Source: a virus
Length of the DNA: 42,541 nt
Virus record (IMG/VR): IMGVR_UViG_3300020183_000164
Span: 1-42,541 of that record
Reading direction: 5' to 3' (one strand)
Each line of letters starts with the position of its first letter. The stretch's first letter is position 1. Positions 6,284-13,823 of the stretch are shown here, in pieces. The translations under genes and the position numbers were made by a program. The notes under the pieces were generated by a model, which saw only the letters and a program-made list of their open reading frames with translations, was not told the DNA's origin and did no database searches.

Positions 6284-8752
6284 CTAGGTGGTAGGTGGCT
6301 TTTTAGGCTCCCCGGACTTCTGCTCACCCCGGATCGCTTTGGCTATATCTACCCCTAGTTTTAACCCTTCAGCCTCAAACTTGCCCCGCAACTCTTCTTT
6401 TGCCTTGGCAGCCTCAAGCCCTATGCGTGCACCGTCAATCTCGGCTTGAGCGGCGATGCGTTCTCTCTCGATCTCAACCTGGTCGGCCTTGGCAGCGGCA
6501 TCTGCTATGTCTTTCTTAGACTTGCGCTGGACTTCTGCCTCTTTAATCGCCAGTTCACGCTGCTGAATCTGGGTGATCGGGTCGTTAGCAGCCGCTTGGG
6601 CCTGCTGGGCAGCCACCTGAGTCTTGGATTTACCCAGCACGATCTCCGAGGCTTGTGCGGCAACCCTAGCCAACTCGATCTCAAACTCCTCGGGCATCTT
6701 CATATCCGGCGGCGGCAGCGCCACACCCATCGCGTTCTCCATACGAGCCCGGTACGCAAAGGCTAAGTGCTCGGCAATGTGAGCCTGCATGGATGCGGAA
6801 ATCCTCTGTGCGTTAGGGTTCTGGCCCACCATCTGCTGGATGATCGGGTCCTGCATGGCGCTCGTATGCACCTTGATATGTGCCTCATGGTCCTGATAAA
6901 TAAACGCTTTTAGCGGTTTTAAGTTCAGGGCGTTCATATTCTCTGTGATCGGGTCCTTGGGCACCTCATCGTCCTCTACAGGGATCAGTTTTGCCACGTT
7001 GCGGATGCCCAATATCTCCAACATCTGCCGATGTAACTGCGCCATGTCGTATAACTGGGGGGCCGAAGTGGCAAGTTGTATCGCCGCTTGGTACTGCACC
7101 ACCCGCTGGCTCATCGTTGCTGCGTTTGGATCAGAAACGGGGATGATTTCGGTTACTTCATAGTCATCACGGGTCGCCGGAATGACGTTTTCGTCATTAT
7201 TTGGCTCATATTCGTACTCATCGGGGGCAAATTCGGCAATTATTGAGGCCAAAAGCCCAAATTCCTGCTTCATTGAGGCATGTAGCCGCGCTTGGACGGC
7301 CGACATCACCTTTAAAGATCTTTCCAGAAGGGCCAAAGTGGTCCCAACCGGTGTTTCCTTGTTTACGTCAGTAATCTTTAGTTCAGAAACGGCTGCAAGA
7401 CCGCGTCCCTGCTCAACGATCTTGTCCATAAGCATCAATAGGACTTGCGAAGGCTCTTTGTAGGGCAAAAATGCGATGTTTTCGCTGATTTTTCCGCTTG
7501 CTACGTCCACATCTCGGAACTCTCCCGGGGAAATCGGGGTGTCATCACCCTTAATCCGCAGTCCACGGGTCTTTAGACCCCCGGGGAGGTTCGCCAAAGT
7601 GCCCGCATCGACCAGTTGACGAAGTATTGAGGTGCTGGATTTGGCATGTCCACCGATTAAATGGATCAGTCCATAGCCATAGAAGCCAAAACCGGGGATG
7701 TAAACATAGTGAACAAAGTGCAAACGCTTGGCTTTTAACTTATCGTCCGGGTTCCAGTTGCGCCGAATCGCCAATACAGTCTGGGTCTGCTTCTCGATGG
7801 TTACTACGTAAGGAATGGCAATCTCATTCTCGTCCCGCAGCGGGTCATCCTCGATGTCCAGATCAACGTGCATCTCCAAGATCTGATACCGGTCATCGTG
7901 AACAATGTTTGCTTCGTCACTCTGGGCCTTCAGGTCACTGCGATCTACCGAGCCGTACTCCGGCTCAGGCAGTTCTACGTCCCGATAAAAGCCAGCAATC
8001 TGTAGTTTCTTAACTTCGTTGACGGTTTTACGCATCACGTGCGTATAACGCTCGCAAGTCAGCAGATCTGAGGCCCCATAAGGCACCACGAAGTCTTCAG
8101 CCGGAATAAACACGGAGACTTGACGCTCAAGATTGGGGTCGTAGTAGACCTTTTTAAACGCAGAACCCGCCAACGCTAGGCTCCAGAGCATGCGCTCATG
8201 CTCGGCCCGGTACTCCGGCATCTTTACCGTGAGTTGGTAGTTCATATCCTCACGCACCCGGGCGGCGGCATCTTCCTTATCTTTAGTGATTTTCCCAATA
8301 ATCTGAGTCTTCACAGGGCCGGAGGCAGGAAAAGTCTCCATGATGGACTCAGCCTGAAACCGCACCACCGCCTCTGAGAGGATGGGGTGAAACACCCCGC
8401 AAGCGCCTTCCCACGGCTCCATACGCTCTTGGATGTTTAACCCAAGCAACTCTAACCCATCAAAATAGGTCTTCTCCCAATCTTTGCGGGAGTCTTTATC
8501 TGTCTGAAAGTTATCTAACAAGTCACCTGCGATCTCGTTTAGAGCCCCTTCATCTAGGTGTTCTGCGAGGTTAGCCGTGAACTCGTCAATGCCTTCTCCT
8601 GCCCCGCCTTTGGCGATCTCAATCTCTATGCCACCGGCTTTGATCTCTACCGACTCGGGGTCTTCGATCTCAATCTCAATATCTGGCTCGGAGGTCAGAA
8701 GTTCTTCATCTAACCCCACCGGGGCCTGTGCTATAGCCTTTTCAATCGCCAT
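6284..8752 (-). CDS. Portal protein
   Basis: An 822-aa protein directly after the large terminase, behind AAGGTGTGAG. After an acidic N-terminal extension (about 80 residues), it shows the portal-type core: RKDWEKTYFDGLELLGL, WEGACGVFHPILSEAVVRFQAE, then PEYRAEHERMLWSLALAGSAFKKVYYDP and EDFVVPYGASDLLTCERYTH. This resembles the long P22-type portals of podoviruses. The last 150 residues are an Ala/Gln/Glu-rich helix, suited to a C-terminal barrel inside the head. It forms the 12-fold DNA channel and terminase dock. The length is above the usual 500-730 residues mainly because of the two extensions. Confidence 0.9.
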   Translation of the reverse strand: MAIEKAIAQAPVGLDEELLTSEPDIEIEIEDPESVEIKAGGIEIEIAKGGAGEGIDEFTANLAEHLDEGALNEIAGDLLDNFQTDKDSRKDWEKTYFDGLELLGLNIQERMEPWEGACGVFHPILSEAVVRFQAESIMETFPASGPVKTQIIGKITKDKEDAAARVREDMNYQLTVKMPEYRAEHERMLWSLALAGSAFKKVYYDPNLERQVSVFIPAEDFVVPYGASDLLTCERYTHVMRKTVNEVKKLQIAGFYRDVELPEPEYGSVDRSDLKAQSDEANIVHDDRYQILEMHVDLDIEDDPLRDENEIAIPYVVTIEKQTQTVLAIRRNWNPDDKLKAKRLHFVHYVYIPGFGFYGYGLIHLIGGHAKSSTSILRQLVDAGTLANLPGGLKTRGLRIKGDDTPISPGEFRDVDVASGKISENIAFLPYKEPSQVLLMLMDKIVEQGRGLAAVSELKITDVNKETPVGTTLALLERSLKVMSAVQARLHASMKQEFGLLASIIAEFAPDEYEYEPNNDENVIPATRDDYEVTEIIPVSDPNAATMSQRVVQYQAAIQLATSAPQLYDMAQLHRQMLEILGIRNVAKLIPVEDDEVPKDPITENMNALNLKPLKAFIYQDHEAHIKVHTSAMQDPIIQQMVGQNPNAQRISASMQAHIAEHLAFAYRARMENAMGVALPPPDMKMPEEFEIELARVAAQASEIVLGKSKTQVAAQQAQAAANDPITQIQQRELAIKEAEVQRKSKKDIADAAAKADQVEIERERIAAQAEIDGARIGLEAAKAKEELRGKFEAEGLKLGVDIAKAIRGEQKSGEPKKPPTT

Positions 8753-8764
8753 GTCTCACACCTT

Positions 8765-10279
8765 TTAATAATACCCCTTGGAACGCCGAGATTTAAAGTA
8801 TGCAGGCTCATCCGGCTCATCGGACTGCAAGCGAATTAACCCGCCGTGCCGAAAGCGTATCAGAGCCTGTGTTGTGGCGTCTACTAAGTCGTCGTGCTCA
8901 CCTGCCGGGAAAGAAGCAAACTCTTCTATAACCTCCTCGGCCCACCGTGTCTCAGGTGCATGCACAACCTTTGAGGCAAAAATGTCAGCTACAGAGTTCA
9001 CACGGGTGATCTTGTCATTACCCCGGCTAGGCACATAGTCCTGCACCGGTATGCCCATAGAACGTAGTTCATAGACCAACGGAGCACCGGCTGCTTTTGC
9101 TTCGATAATGCAACAGTCCGGCTCATACTCTTTATATAACTCCAACGCTTTTTCTTTTAGTTCTGGAAACTCAAGCCGCTCTTTATATGCGTCAAGCAAA
9201 ATTATCTGTGGGTTAGGCGAGTCTTCCGGGTGGAATATACCGAGCGTGACACAGGCAGAGAAGTCAGAGCGGTTAGTTTTACTAAACGCAGTATCCCAAG
9301 ACTGAATAATATAGTCACACTTAGGAGGCTTCTCATGCTCCCATACCTGCCACCACTCACGTTTTACTAACGCACCTTCTGCCCCGGTGGGGGCCTGCAT
9401 ATATTGTGCGTTCCACTTGTGTATAGGCAGTTCATCTTTTAGTGCATTTAACTCTTCTAGGCTCCAAAACTGCGGCCATAGCGGATTGCCAGATGGCAAG
9501 ATCGCAGGCAGTTCTATCACTTCCCACTCTTCACCACCACGTTGAATACTTGCCTTGATGACTTGCGCTGTTAAGTCACGCTTACTCCATCTTGTCATCA
9601 CCATTACAATACTGCCGCCGGGCTGCAGACGCTGCCGTGGTCCTGATGAATACCACTCGTATACCTTGTCGTATATGTCTGGGTTTACTTCGGCGAGTAC
9701 GGCTTCTTGTTCTGAGTGCGGGTCATCAATAATAAGTAAGTCTGCACCCTTACCGGTTACGGCACCACCTACACCAATAGCGAAATATGTACCGCCGTGG
9801 CTTGTGTTCCACCGTCCTGCAGCCTTTGAATCTGACTGTAGTGACACGCTGGGGAAGATGGTTTTGTAGTCTGGGTTGTCCACCAAGTTTCGCACTTTAC
9901 GTCCGAAGTCAGTGGCAAGTTCAGCGGTATGTGAGGTCTGAATGACCTTTTTTGTAGGGTATTTTCCGAGAAACCAAGATGGCAGGAGGTATGAGGCAAA
10001 TTCTGATTTTGTATGCCGTGGTGGCATGTTGATGATAAGACGCTTGAGTTCGCCTCGGGCAACACGCTCAAATGCTGCAGCCATAATCTCATGATGCCGT
10101 CCGTGTATGAATGTGGGCCATACATGCCTTACATAATCAAGAAACTTATCTTGCCCCAGTGTCTTCTTTTTTCTTTTTTGTAACTCTTCTAGTATTTGTT
10201 TAGCAGCCGCCTGCTTTTCTACCGGCAGTTTGGGTAAAATTTGCTTAAGCAATTCGGGTGATAGTTCGGCTGCGCCCAC
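8765..10279 (-). CDS. terL: Terminase large subunit
   Basis: A 504-aa packaging motor. The ATPase domain has the Walker A variant MPPRHTKS (85-92) and Walker B LLIIDD with following acidic residues (181-190), and a coupling-type region MVMTRWSKRDL (227-236). The nuclease domain has the RNase H-like Asp in QSWDTAFSK (D329), a middle acidic position near E393, and AGEHDDLVDATTQAL (459-473). It starts with GTG at 10279, overlapping the upstream stop (TAGTG) behind GAGGATAAATA. The protein cuts and pumps DNA into the head through the portal encoded next. All catalytic motifs look intact. Confidence 0.95.
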   Translation of the reverse strand: MGAAELSPELLKQILPKLPVEKQAAAKQILEELQKRKKKTLGQDKFLDYVRHVWPTFIHGRHHEIMAAAFERVARGELKRLIINMPPRHTKSEFASYLLPSWFLGKYPTKKVIQTSHTAELATDFGRKVRNLVDNPDYKTIFPSVSLQSDSKAAGRWNTSHGGTYFAIGVGGAVTGKGADLLIIDDPHSEQEAVLAEVNPDIYDKVYEWYSSGPRQRLQPGGSIVMVMTRWSKRDLTAQVIKASIQRGGEEWEVIELPAILPSGNPLWPQFWSLEELNALKDELPIHKWNAQYMQAPTGAEGALVKREWWQVWEHEKPPKCDYIIQSWDTAFSKTNRSDFSACVTLGIFHPEDSPNPQIILLDAYKERLEFPELKEKALELYKEYEPDCCIIEAKAAGAPLVYELRSMGIPVQDYVPSRGNDKITRVNSVADIFASKVVHAPETRWAEEVIEEFASFPAGEHDDLVDATTQALIRFRHGGLIRLQSDEPDEPAYFKSRRSKGYY

Positions 10280-10923
10280 TATTTATCCTCTATGTCTACT
10301 TCTTCTTTTACTTCTTCATGTTCTACTTCTTGATCGCTTTGGTGTTCTTGTCGTGGCTCTTCTTGGTCTGGCTCTTCTTGACTGTTATCATCTAGCCCTT
10401 CTGCCATTAACTGCTCGACCTTAGTAACTTCTTTAACCTCGACATCTATATAGTCTTTAAACATCCCAACAAGTTCTTTTTCTAACTCTTCGGTTGTCTT
10501 ATTAATAATCGTTATCTCAGTTCTTTCGGCAAAGAGCCCCACATCAGCAATCTTTCCGATCATCTCCACCGACTTTAGACGTACCTTGGGGTCAGGATCA
10601 TCTAACATCTCAATGAGTTTATTTGTCGCAACCGTCCTAAGTTGTGCGGCATCTTTTGCAACTTGTACGTCATACTCCGTGAGGATGGCACCCAGTTTGA
10701 TTGCCACCCCCGGTTTAAATATTTGTTTTGTGGTGGGTTTTACTTCTTGGGTTATAACCTGCTTGGCGAATAAGTCATCTTCCTCTTCCATCTCAATGGG
10801 CATGCCCATCTTGTTCAGAGCAAGTGCAGTCTGACAGGCCACTTTGGCCTTCTCGTAAATATCCCTGTAGTCATAATTCGCTGCCGGAATATCCACATTT
10901 GATTCTGGTTGGATAACTTGCAT
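10279..10923 (-). CDS. Putative terminase small subunit
   Basis: A 214-aa protein directly upstream of, and overlapping, the large terminase; it is the first gene of the minus-strand operon. The middle (about residues 65-150) is helical and regular (AVAIKLGAILTEYDVQVAKD, DDPDPKVRLKSVEMIGKIADVG), with a HEAT-like repeat flavour. The last 45 residues are extremely acidic. Small terminases bind packaging sites and are too diverged for a firm call by eye, so the identity rests on position and helical content. The ribosome binding site before ATG 10923 is poor. Confidence 0.6.
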   Translation of the reverse strand: MQVIQPESNVDIPAANYDYRDIYEKAKVACQTALALNKMGMPIEMEEEDDLFAKQVITQEVKPTTKQIFKPGVAIKLGAILTEYDVQVAKDAAQLRTVATNKLIEMLDDPDPKVRLKSVEMIGKIADVGLFAERTEITIINKTTEELEKELVGMFKDYIDVEVKEVTKVEQLMAEGLDDNSQEEPDQEEPRQEHQSDQEVEHEEVKEEVDIEDK

Positions 10924-10964
10924 GGGCGCCAGTGTAAAGAAGTTATTGTGAAATGTGAAGAAGT

Positions 10965-10980
10965 GGGGTACCCCGGGGTA
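10965..10980. repeat. Overlapping palindromes GGGGTACCCC and TACCCCGGGGTA
   Basis: GGGGTACCCC (10965-10974) overlaps TACCCCGGGGTA (10969-10980). It lies 42 bp before the small terminase candidate in the divergent region, a plausible protein site or switchable hairpin for the leftward operon. Confidence 0.4.
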
Positions 10981-11165
10981 GGGAGGTAAATAAAAAGAAG
11001 GGGGGTGGGTCTGTGGAAAAGATGTTTAGGTATGTCTGGATGAGGGGAACTTTTGGTAACACCGGTGTTTATAAAAATGCTAATCGGGTGCGCGGATTAA
11101 TGTGTCATAGCGGAGTCCCGGCCAGATTGCCAGAGGGGGGGATAGGGGGACGGTGGGGTCCGGCA

Positions 11166-11193
11166 GGAACAAAAGGGTTTTCAGCCGGTCTCA
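11166..11193 (+). promoter_or_regulatory. Sigma-E-like promoter upstream of first early gene
   Basis: GGAACAA (11166-11172), 16 bp, TCTCA (11189-11193). This is a close variant of the GGAACTT-N16-TCTAA form seen at four other early units, about 50 bp before the start at 11242. Confidence 0.55.
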
Positions 11194-11241
11194 GCCTTAC
11201 CAAGCAAATTCGCTTGGCATGCAGTTAACTGGAGAATGACA

Positions 11242-11517
11242 ATGGACGAGAAAAACGAGCCACACTTTACGGTGGCAGTGTTGTTAGAGGCCCTGAAATC
11301 TTATCGGGTTGCACTAGAAAATTCGGGCAATATGATTGTTCAGTATTCCCACGAGATTGTGCGTGCGCACAATAAAGGGGATAAGCCTGAAACAATGCAC
11401 CAATTGGGCTGGATGGAGATGGAGGTCCGTAATCGGGAACGTATATTCCTGAGCATCAGACGGGCTGAAGCCGCGATTCGCCTTTTGAATCGCTTCACTA
11501 AACCATATCGCGACTAA
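11242..11517 (+). CDS. Early small helical protein
   Basis: A 91-aa, mostly helical protein with no recognised domain. ATG 11242 is preferred because GGAG at 11231 lies 7 nt upstream; the in-frame ATG 11236 is too close to it. It is the first plus-strand gene after the divergent region and is followed by a hairpin and a second small gene before a strong terminator, so the two form a short early unit. Confidence 0.7.
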   Translation: MDEKNEPHFTVAVLLEALKSYRVALENSGNMIVQYSHEIVRAHNKGDKPETMHQLGWMEMEVRNRERIFLSIRRAEAAIRLLNRFTKPYRD

Positions 11518-11524
11518 TCGGAGA

Positions 11525-11544
11525 CAGGCCGGGAAACCGGCCTG
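11525..11544 (+). repeat. Perfect 8-bp hairpin with GAAA loop between early genes
   Basis: CAGGCCGG and CCGGCCTG pair around a GAAA tetraloop, ending 8 nt before ATG 11553. There is no T run, so it is more likely an RNA stability or translation-control element than a terminator. Confidence 0.5.
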
Positions 11545-11552
11545 ATAGATAC

Positions 11553-11774
11553 ATGAAAACAATCACCATCGGACCTGCATACGGCAGGGATTACCCAAGC
11601 AAGGCCAAAGCACTAGCAGATTGGGATGCCAACAAAGACTTCATAATCCATGACCTATTTCACAATGGGTATGTATCAAAACTAGAAAAAGACAGGCTAA
11701 TCCAAGACGGCATCACTGCCCTAGTGCTTCGCTACAACATGCTGACTAAAGTGGTCATCATAAAACTACAGTAA
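11553..11774 (+). CDS. Early small protein of unknown function
   Basis: A 73-aa protein beginning MKTITIGPAYGRDYPSKAKALADW, with a basic helical middle and a short beta-like C-terminus (KVVIIKLQ). There is no recognised domain. It starts right after a strong hairpin with only a weak binding site, so translation may depend on that RNA structure. A rho-independent terminator follows 15 nt after the stop. Confidence 0.65.
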   Translation: MKTITIGPAYGRDYPSKAKALADWDANKDFIIHDLFHNGYVSKLEKDRLIQDGITALVLRYNMLTKVVIIKLQ

Positions 11775-11788
11775 AGACTTCCAGTTGG

Positions 11789-11817
11789 CCCGGCAGAACA
11801 CCGCCGGGTTTTTTTTT
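11789..11817 (+). terminator. Rho-independent terminator
   Basis: CCCGGC and GCCGGG form a stem around an 8-nt loop, followed by nine T. It ends the first early unit. Confidence 0.85.
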
Positions 11818-11824
11818 GCCTAGA

Positions 11825-11854
11825 GAACAGGTATCAGTGCGCTCTCTCGCCCAG
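11825..11854 (+). repeat. Copy 1 of 30-nt leader repeat
   Basis: GAACAGGTATCAGTGCGCTC followed by TCTCGCCCAG. It is nearly identical to copy 2 (12614-12643) and related to copy 3 (13419-13448). Each lies just after a terminator and before a palindromic motif. Confidence 0.8.
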
Positions 11855-11870
11855 TCTGCTCTCGCCTGTA

Positions 11871-11885
11871 AATCACACTGTGACA
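11871..11885 (+). promoter_or_regulatory. Dispersed palindromic motif, site 1
   Basis: AATCACACTGTGACA, 6 bp upstream of the -35-like GGAAC at 11892. Confidence 0.55.
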
Positions 11886-11891
11886 TCTTAG

Positions 11892-11920
11892 GGAACAATT
11901 GGAACCGAATGATTGTCAAA
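11892..11920 (+). promoter_or_regulatory. Sigma-E-like promoter of first 172-aa paralog
   Basis: GGAACAA (11892-11898), 17 bp, TCAAA (11916-11920). It also aligns with the promoter at 12692 through GGAAC, ATTG and a downstream TATG. It is 70 bp before the start at 11990. Confidence 0.5.
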
Positions 11921-11989
11921 CCAATATGCAAGGCAATAACGCAGTGCATACCGGGAAACCGGGTAACCCTGTCACTCAGGAGAGTAAAA

Positions 11990-12508
11990 ATGACAGAGCA
12001 AACCGCAGTAGCAGTCGCCGTTGGCGCAACCCAGCCCGTCCCTTTGACGGCCTTTCAAACCGCCTTGGATACATGGCTGGATGTGTCCAAAAAAGAGCAT
12101 GGCGCAGTCAAAAAGGCGGCCATGATGTCCCTTGAGATCTTTGACAAAGACGACGCCGTCAAGCGCCGTTGGATTCTCAAGGCAACCCGTACGGGCAACA
12201 AACCTGCCCAATTGGCCTATGACTGGGTCACTACCCAGGTCAAAGATCGCGCCAAGGCCGCAGGCGAGGTTAACGTCAATATGAAACTGAAACGTTTCCT
12301 TGACGAAGTAAAACAGGCCGCAGGCCTTGCCAAACCCAAGGCCGGGTCTTCAGGCAAGGAGGAAATTAAGTTTGTCGAGGAAGCCGCGCGGATGTTGCAA
12401 AACCACCTCTTCAAAACCTCCGAGGGCCAATGCCATGCCCTCAAAAACCTCTGGGACCGTTTCCAAGAGGCCTGCATCGAGGATGGCGTACTCAAAGAAG
12501 ACGCCTAA
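11990..12508 (+). CDS. Early protein, tandem paralog A (172 aa)
   Basis: A 172-aa, predominantly helical protein of unknown function. The start at 11990 follows CAGGAGAGTAAAA. The longer open frame from 11816 would run through the leader repeat and is rejected. It is a paralog of the next gene, with the same length and 28 of the last 36 residues identical, including QNHLFKT-x-EGQCHA and IEDG-x-LK-x-DA. KATRTGN in the middle is also shared as KMTRTGN. It has its own sigma-E-like promoter and terminator, so it is a discrete, probably strongly expressed early gene. Conserved Cys and His in EGQCHA could bind metal or be structural. Confidence 0.85.
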   Translation: MTEQTAVAVAVGATQPVPLTAFQTALDTWLDVSKKEHGAVKKAAMMSLEIFDKDDAVKRRWILKATRTGNKPAQLAYDWVTTQVKDRAKAAGEVNVNMKLKRFLDEVKQAAGLAKPKAGSSGKEEIKFVEEAARMLQNHLFKTSEGQCHALKNLWDRFQEACIEDGVLKEDA

Positions 12509-12527
12509 GTCTCCCCCCTCTCTTAAC

Positions 12528-12557
12528 ACCCCGGACTAACCCTCCGGGGTTTTTTTG
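12528..12557 (+). terminator. Rho-independent terminator
   Basis: ACCCCGG and CCGGGGT form a 7-bp stem around a 9-nt loop, followed by eight T. It ends paralog A. Confidence 0.85.
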
Positions 12558-12562
12558 CGCCT

Positions 12563-12580
12563 AAAGATAACAATGTGACA
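12563..12580 (+). promoter_or_regulatory. Dispersed palindromic motif, site 2
   Basis: AAAGATAACAATGTGACA, directly after the terminator and before leader repeat copy 2. Confidence 0.5.
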
Positions 12581-12613
12581 GACCAAGTATCATCCGCCCG
12601 ATTTTCCCCCGGG

Positions 12614-12643
12614 GAACGGGTATCAGTGCGCTCTCTCGCCCAG
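12614..12643 (+). repeat. Copy 2 of 30-nt leader repeat
   Basis: GAACGGGTATCAGTGCGCTC followed by TCTCGCCCAG. It differs from copy 1 only near the fifth base and lies in the equivalent place before paralog B. Confidence 0.8.
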
Positions 12644-12659
12644 ACCCTGCCGTCTCGCC

Positions 12660-12680
12660 AAAAGTAACAATGTGATTTTT
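12660..12680 (+). promoter_or_regulatory. Dispersed palindromic motif, site 3
   Basis: AAAAGTAACAATGTGATTTT, 11 bp upstream of the promoter at 12692. Confidence 0.6.
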
Positions 12681-12691
12681 CCCCGGTGCTC

Positions 12692-12719
12692 GGAACTATT
12701 GCTCCGGATCGCACTCTAA
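12692..12719 (+). promoter_or_regulatory. Sigma-E-like promoter of second 172-aa paralog
   Basis: GGAACTA (12692-12698), exactly 16 bp, TCTAA (12715-12719). It matches the classical ECF sigma-E form GAACTT-N16-TCTRA. Its 66-bp leader runs to ATG 12785. Confidence 0.7.
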
Positions 12720-12784
12720 CATCTTATGAAGCAAATAATTGTTTCATCTGCACCGGCAGCCCCGGGTTTTACTTGGAGAGTAAA

Positions 12785-13303
12785 ATGAGTAACGAAGCAA
12801 AAGTCACAAGTGTGACTTCCCCCGAAGCAGTACAAGTGCCGCTCACGCCCTATGAGCAATTGCTTGATCAGTACTTTGAAGCCGATAAAAAGGCTAACGC
12901 CACGGTCTCCGATGTGGCTAAGTTCCTGATCAATATGGCCCATAAAGATCCCACCGTGAAGCACAAGTGGCTATTAAAAATGACCAGAACGGGGAATGAG
13001 CAAGCCACTAATTTCTTTAAGTGGGCCCGTGACACGGCCGTGGAACGTGCCAAGAATCGGGGCGAGAAAAACCCGAATCAAAAGTGGAAGCGTATTCTTG
13101 ATGCGGCTAAAGAAATGGAAGGTATGGTAGTGGCTAACGATGGATCGGCCACAACAGAGATTCAGTTCATGGAGCAATTTGCCCGTGGAATCCAGAATCA
13201 CCTTTTCAAGACCGATGAAGGACAGTGCCACGCCACTAAAGAACTTTGGGAGCGATTGCAGGAAGCCTTTATCGAAGACGGCTTGCTAAAAGCAGACGCC
13301 TAA
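12785..13303 (+). CDS. Early protein, tandem paralog B (172 aa)
   Basis: A 172-aa paralog of the gene at 11990, with equal length and the strongest conservation in the C-terminal third (QNHLFKT-x-EGQCHATKELW). The start at 12785 follows TGGAGAGTAAA, the same leader ending as paralog A. The middle is more basic (RAKNRGEKNPNQKWKRIL), so the copies may have different partners. It lies between its own sigma-E-like promoter and terminator. A palindromic motif copy (12801-12818) lies inside the first codons. The function is unknown; the arrangement indicates duplication of a whole transcription unit. Confidence 0.85.
   Translation: MSNEAKVTSVTSPEAVQVPLTPYEQLLDQYFEADKKANATVSDVAKFLINMAHKDPTVKHKWLLKMTRTGNEQATNFFKWARDTAVERAKNRGEKNPNQKWKRILDAAKEMEGMVVANDGSATTEIQFMEQFARGIQNHLFKTDEGQCHATKELWERLQEAFIEDGLLKADA
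12801..12818 (+). promoter_or_regulatory. Dispersed palindromic motif, site 4 (intragenic)
   Basis: AAGTCACA-AG-TGTGACTT, perfect 8-bp arms, in the first codons of paralog B. Confidence 0.55.
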
Positions 13304-13321
13304 AGAAACAAGCACCACTTC

Positions 13322-13350
13322 AGCCCCGGCTAACCCCCGGGGCTTTTTTT
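13322..13350 (+). terminator. Rho-independent terminator
   Basis: AGCCCCGG and CCGGGGCT form an 8-bp stem around a 7-nt loop, followed by seven T. It ends paralog B. Confidence 0.85.
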
Positions 13351-13368
13351 CGTCTGTCCGCATCCGGC

Positions 13369-13387
13369 AAAAGTAACAATGTGATTC
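13369..13387 (+). promoter_or_regulatory. Dispersed palindromic motif, site 5
   Basis: AAAAGTAACAATGTGATTC, after the paralog B terminator. It is identical to site 3 over 18 bases. Confidence 0.6.
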
Positions 13388-13418
13388 TCCGGCACTGTCC
13401 GGGCATAGGACGCCCCGG

Positions 13419-13448
13419 GAACGGGTCTCTATATGCTCTCTCGCCCAC
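13419..13448 (+). repeat. Copy 3 of leader repeat (diverged)
   Basis: GAACGGGTCTCTATATGCTC followed by TCTCGCCCAC. It shares both ends with copies 1 and 2 but has a different centre, and no gene follows it closely. Bases 13414-13429 recur inverted at 21812-21827. Confidence 0.7.
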
Positions 13449-13470
13449 GCCATCCAGCACGTTGCAGGGG

Positions 13471-13490
13471 AAATAACGATGTGATTTTAT
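13471..13490 (+). promoter_or_regulatory. Dispersed palindromic motif, site 6
   Basis: AAATAACGATGTGATTTTAT, at the left edge of the AT-rich region. Confidence 0.5.
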
Positions 13491-13516
13491 GTGAGCGGCC
13501 ACTCACGGTATTTTTT

Positions 13517-13547
13517 TGTATCTTATTTAAATTTATCTATATATTAT
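13517..13547 (+). repeat. Left arm of 31-bp inverted repeat
   Basis: It begins TGTATCTTAT and ends TTTATCTATATATTAT. It pairs with the right arm at 13764-13794 with two mismatches at the centre. Confidence 0.8.
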
Positions 13548-13763
13548 CTATACTATACTATACTACTACTACTATCTTATTAATTTTAAAAAAAATCTGG
13601 GGGGTCTGTCGGCCGCATTTTTTGGGTCGTATTAAACAATCATTTTGTACGGTTATTATTGATCTGTCATTGTTTAATTCGGGGTCGTTTTTCTTTGCCT
13701 GTTTGTACTTTCAAAATTTTCTTAAATTTAATAAGATACTTATTTTCGAGTCAAACACTTTCA

Positions 13764-13794
13764 ATAATATATAGATAAATTAATATAAGATACA
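13764..13794 (-). repeat. Right arm of 31-bp inverted repeat
   Basis: The reverse complement of the left arm except for two bases. A shorter inverted copy (13721-13739) precedes it. Confidence 0.8.
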
Positions 13795-13823
13795 TAAAAT
13801 TAGGCGCTACTTTGGTGCATTTT

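Larger units (their letters stand above)
10924..11241. other. Divergent intergenic region between virion and early operons
   Basis: It separates the leftward virion genes from the rightward early genes. It holds nested palindromes (10965-10980), a G-rich purine stretch, and sigma-E-like elements on the plus strand (11046 weak, 11166 better). I see no clear promoter for the leftward operon. A 71-codon open frame at 11013-11228 has no ribosome binding site and looks non-coding. Confidence 0.6.
13507..13810. other. AT-rich candidate replication origin
   Basis: A 300-bp non-coding stretch that is far more AT-rich than its surroundings. A 31-bp arm at 13517-13547 is inverted at 13764-13794 with 29 of 31 matches. 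TATCTTATT-type iterons occur twice on each strand (near 13519, 13573, 13721-13739 and 13774-13793). A 10-bp inverted repeat (13631-13640 and 13669-13678) and a TACTA/CTA tandem run (about 13550-13575) are nested inside. It lies between early units and lacks a credible gene. Iterons, an easily melted run and inverted arms are typical of origins. A relic transposable element bounded by terminal inverted repeats is the main alternative. Confidence 0.55.

Noticed and set aside
11013-11228. 71-codon plus-strand open frame in the divergent region
   Set aside because: It has no ribosome binding site, runs through promoter-like elements, and has a low-complexity Gly-rich composition. It is treated as non-coding.
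11816-11989. Long N-terminal extension of paralog A
   Set aside because: It would translate the leader repeat, motif and promoter. ATG 11990 has a strong binding site and matches the length of paralog B.
13433-13774. 113-codon open frame across the AT-rich island
   Set aside because: Its hydrophobic content follows from AT-rich DNA, it includes leader repeat and inverted arm, and it has no binding site.
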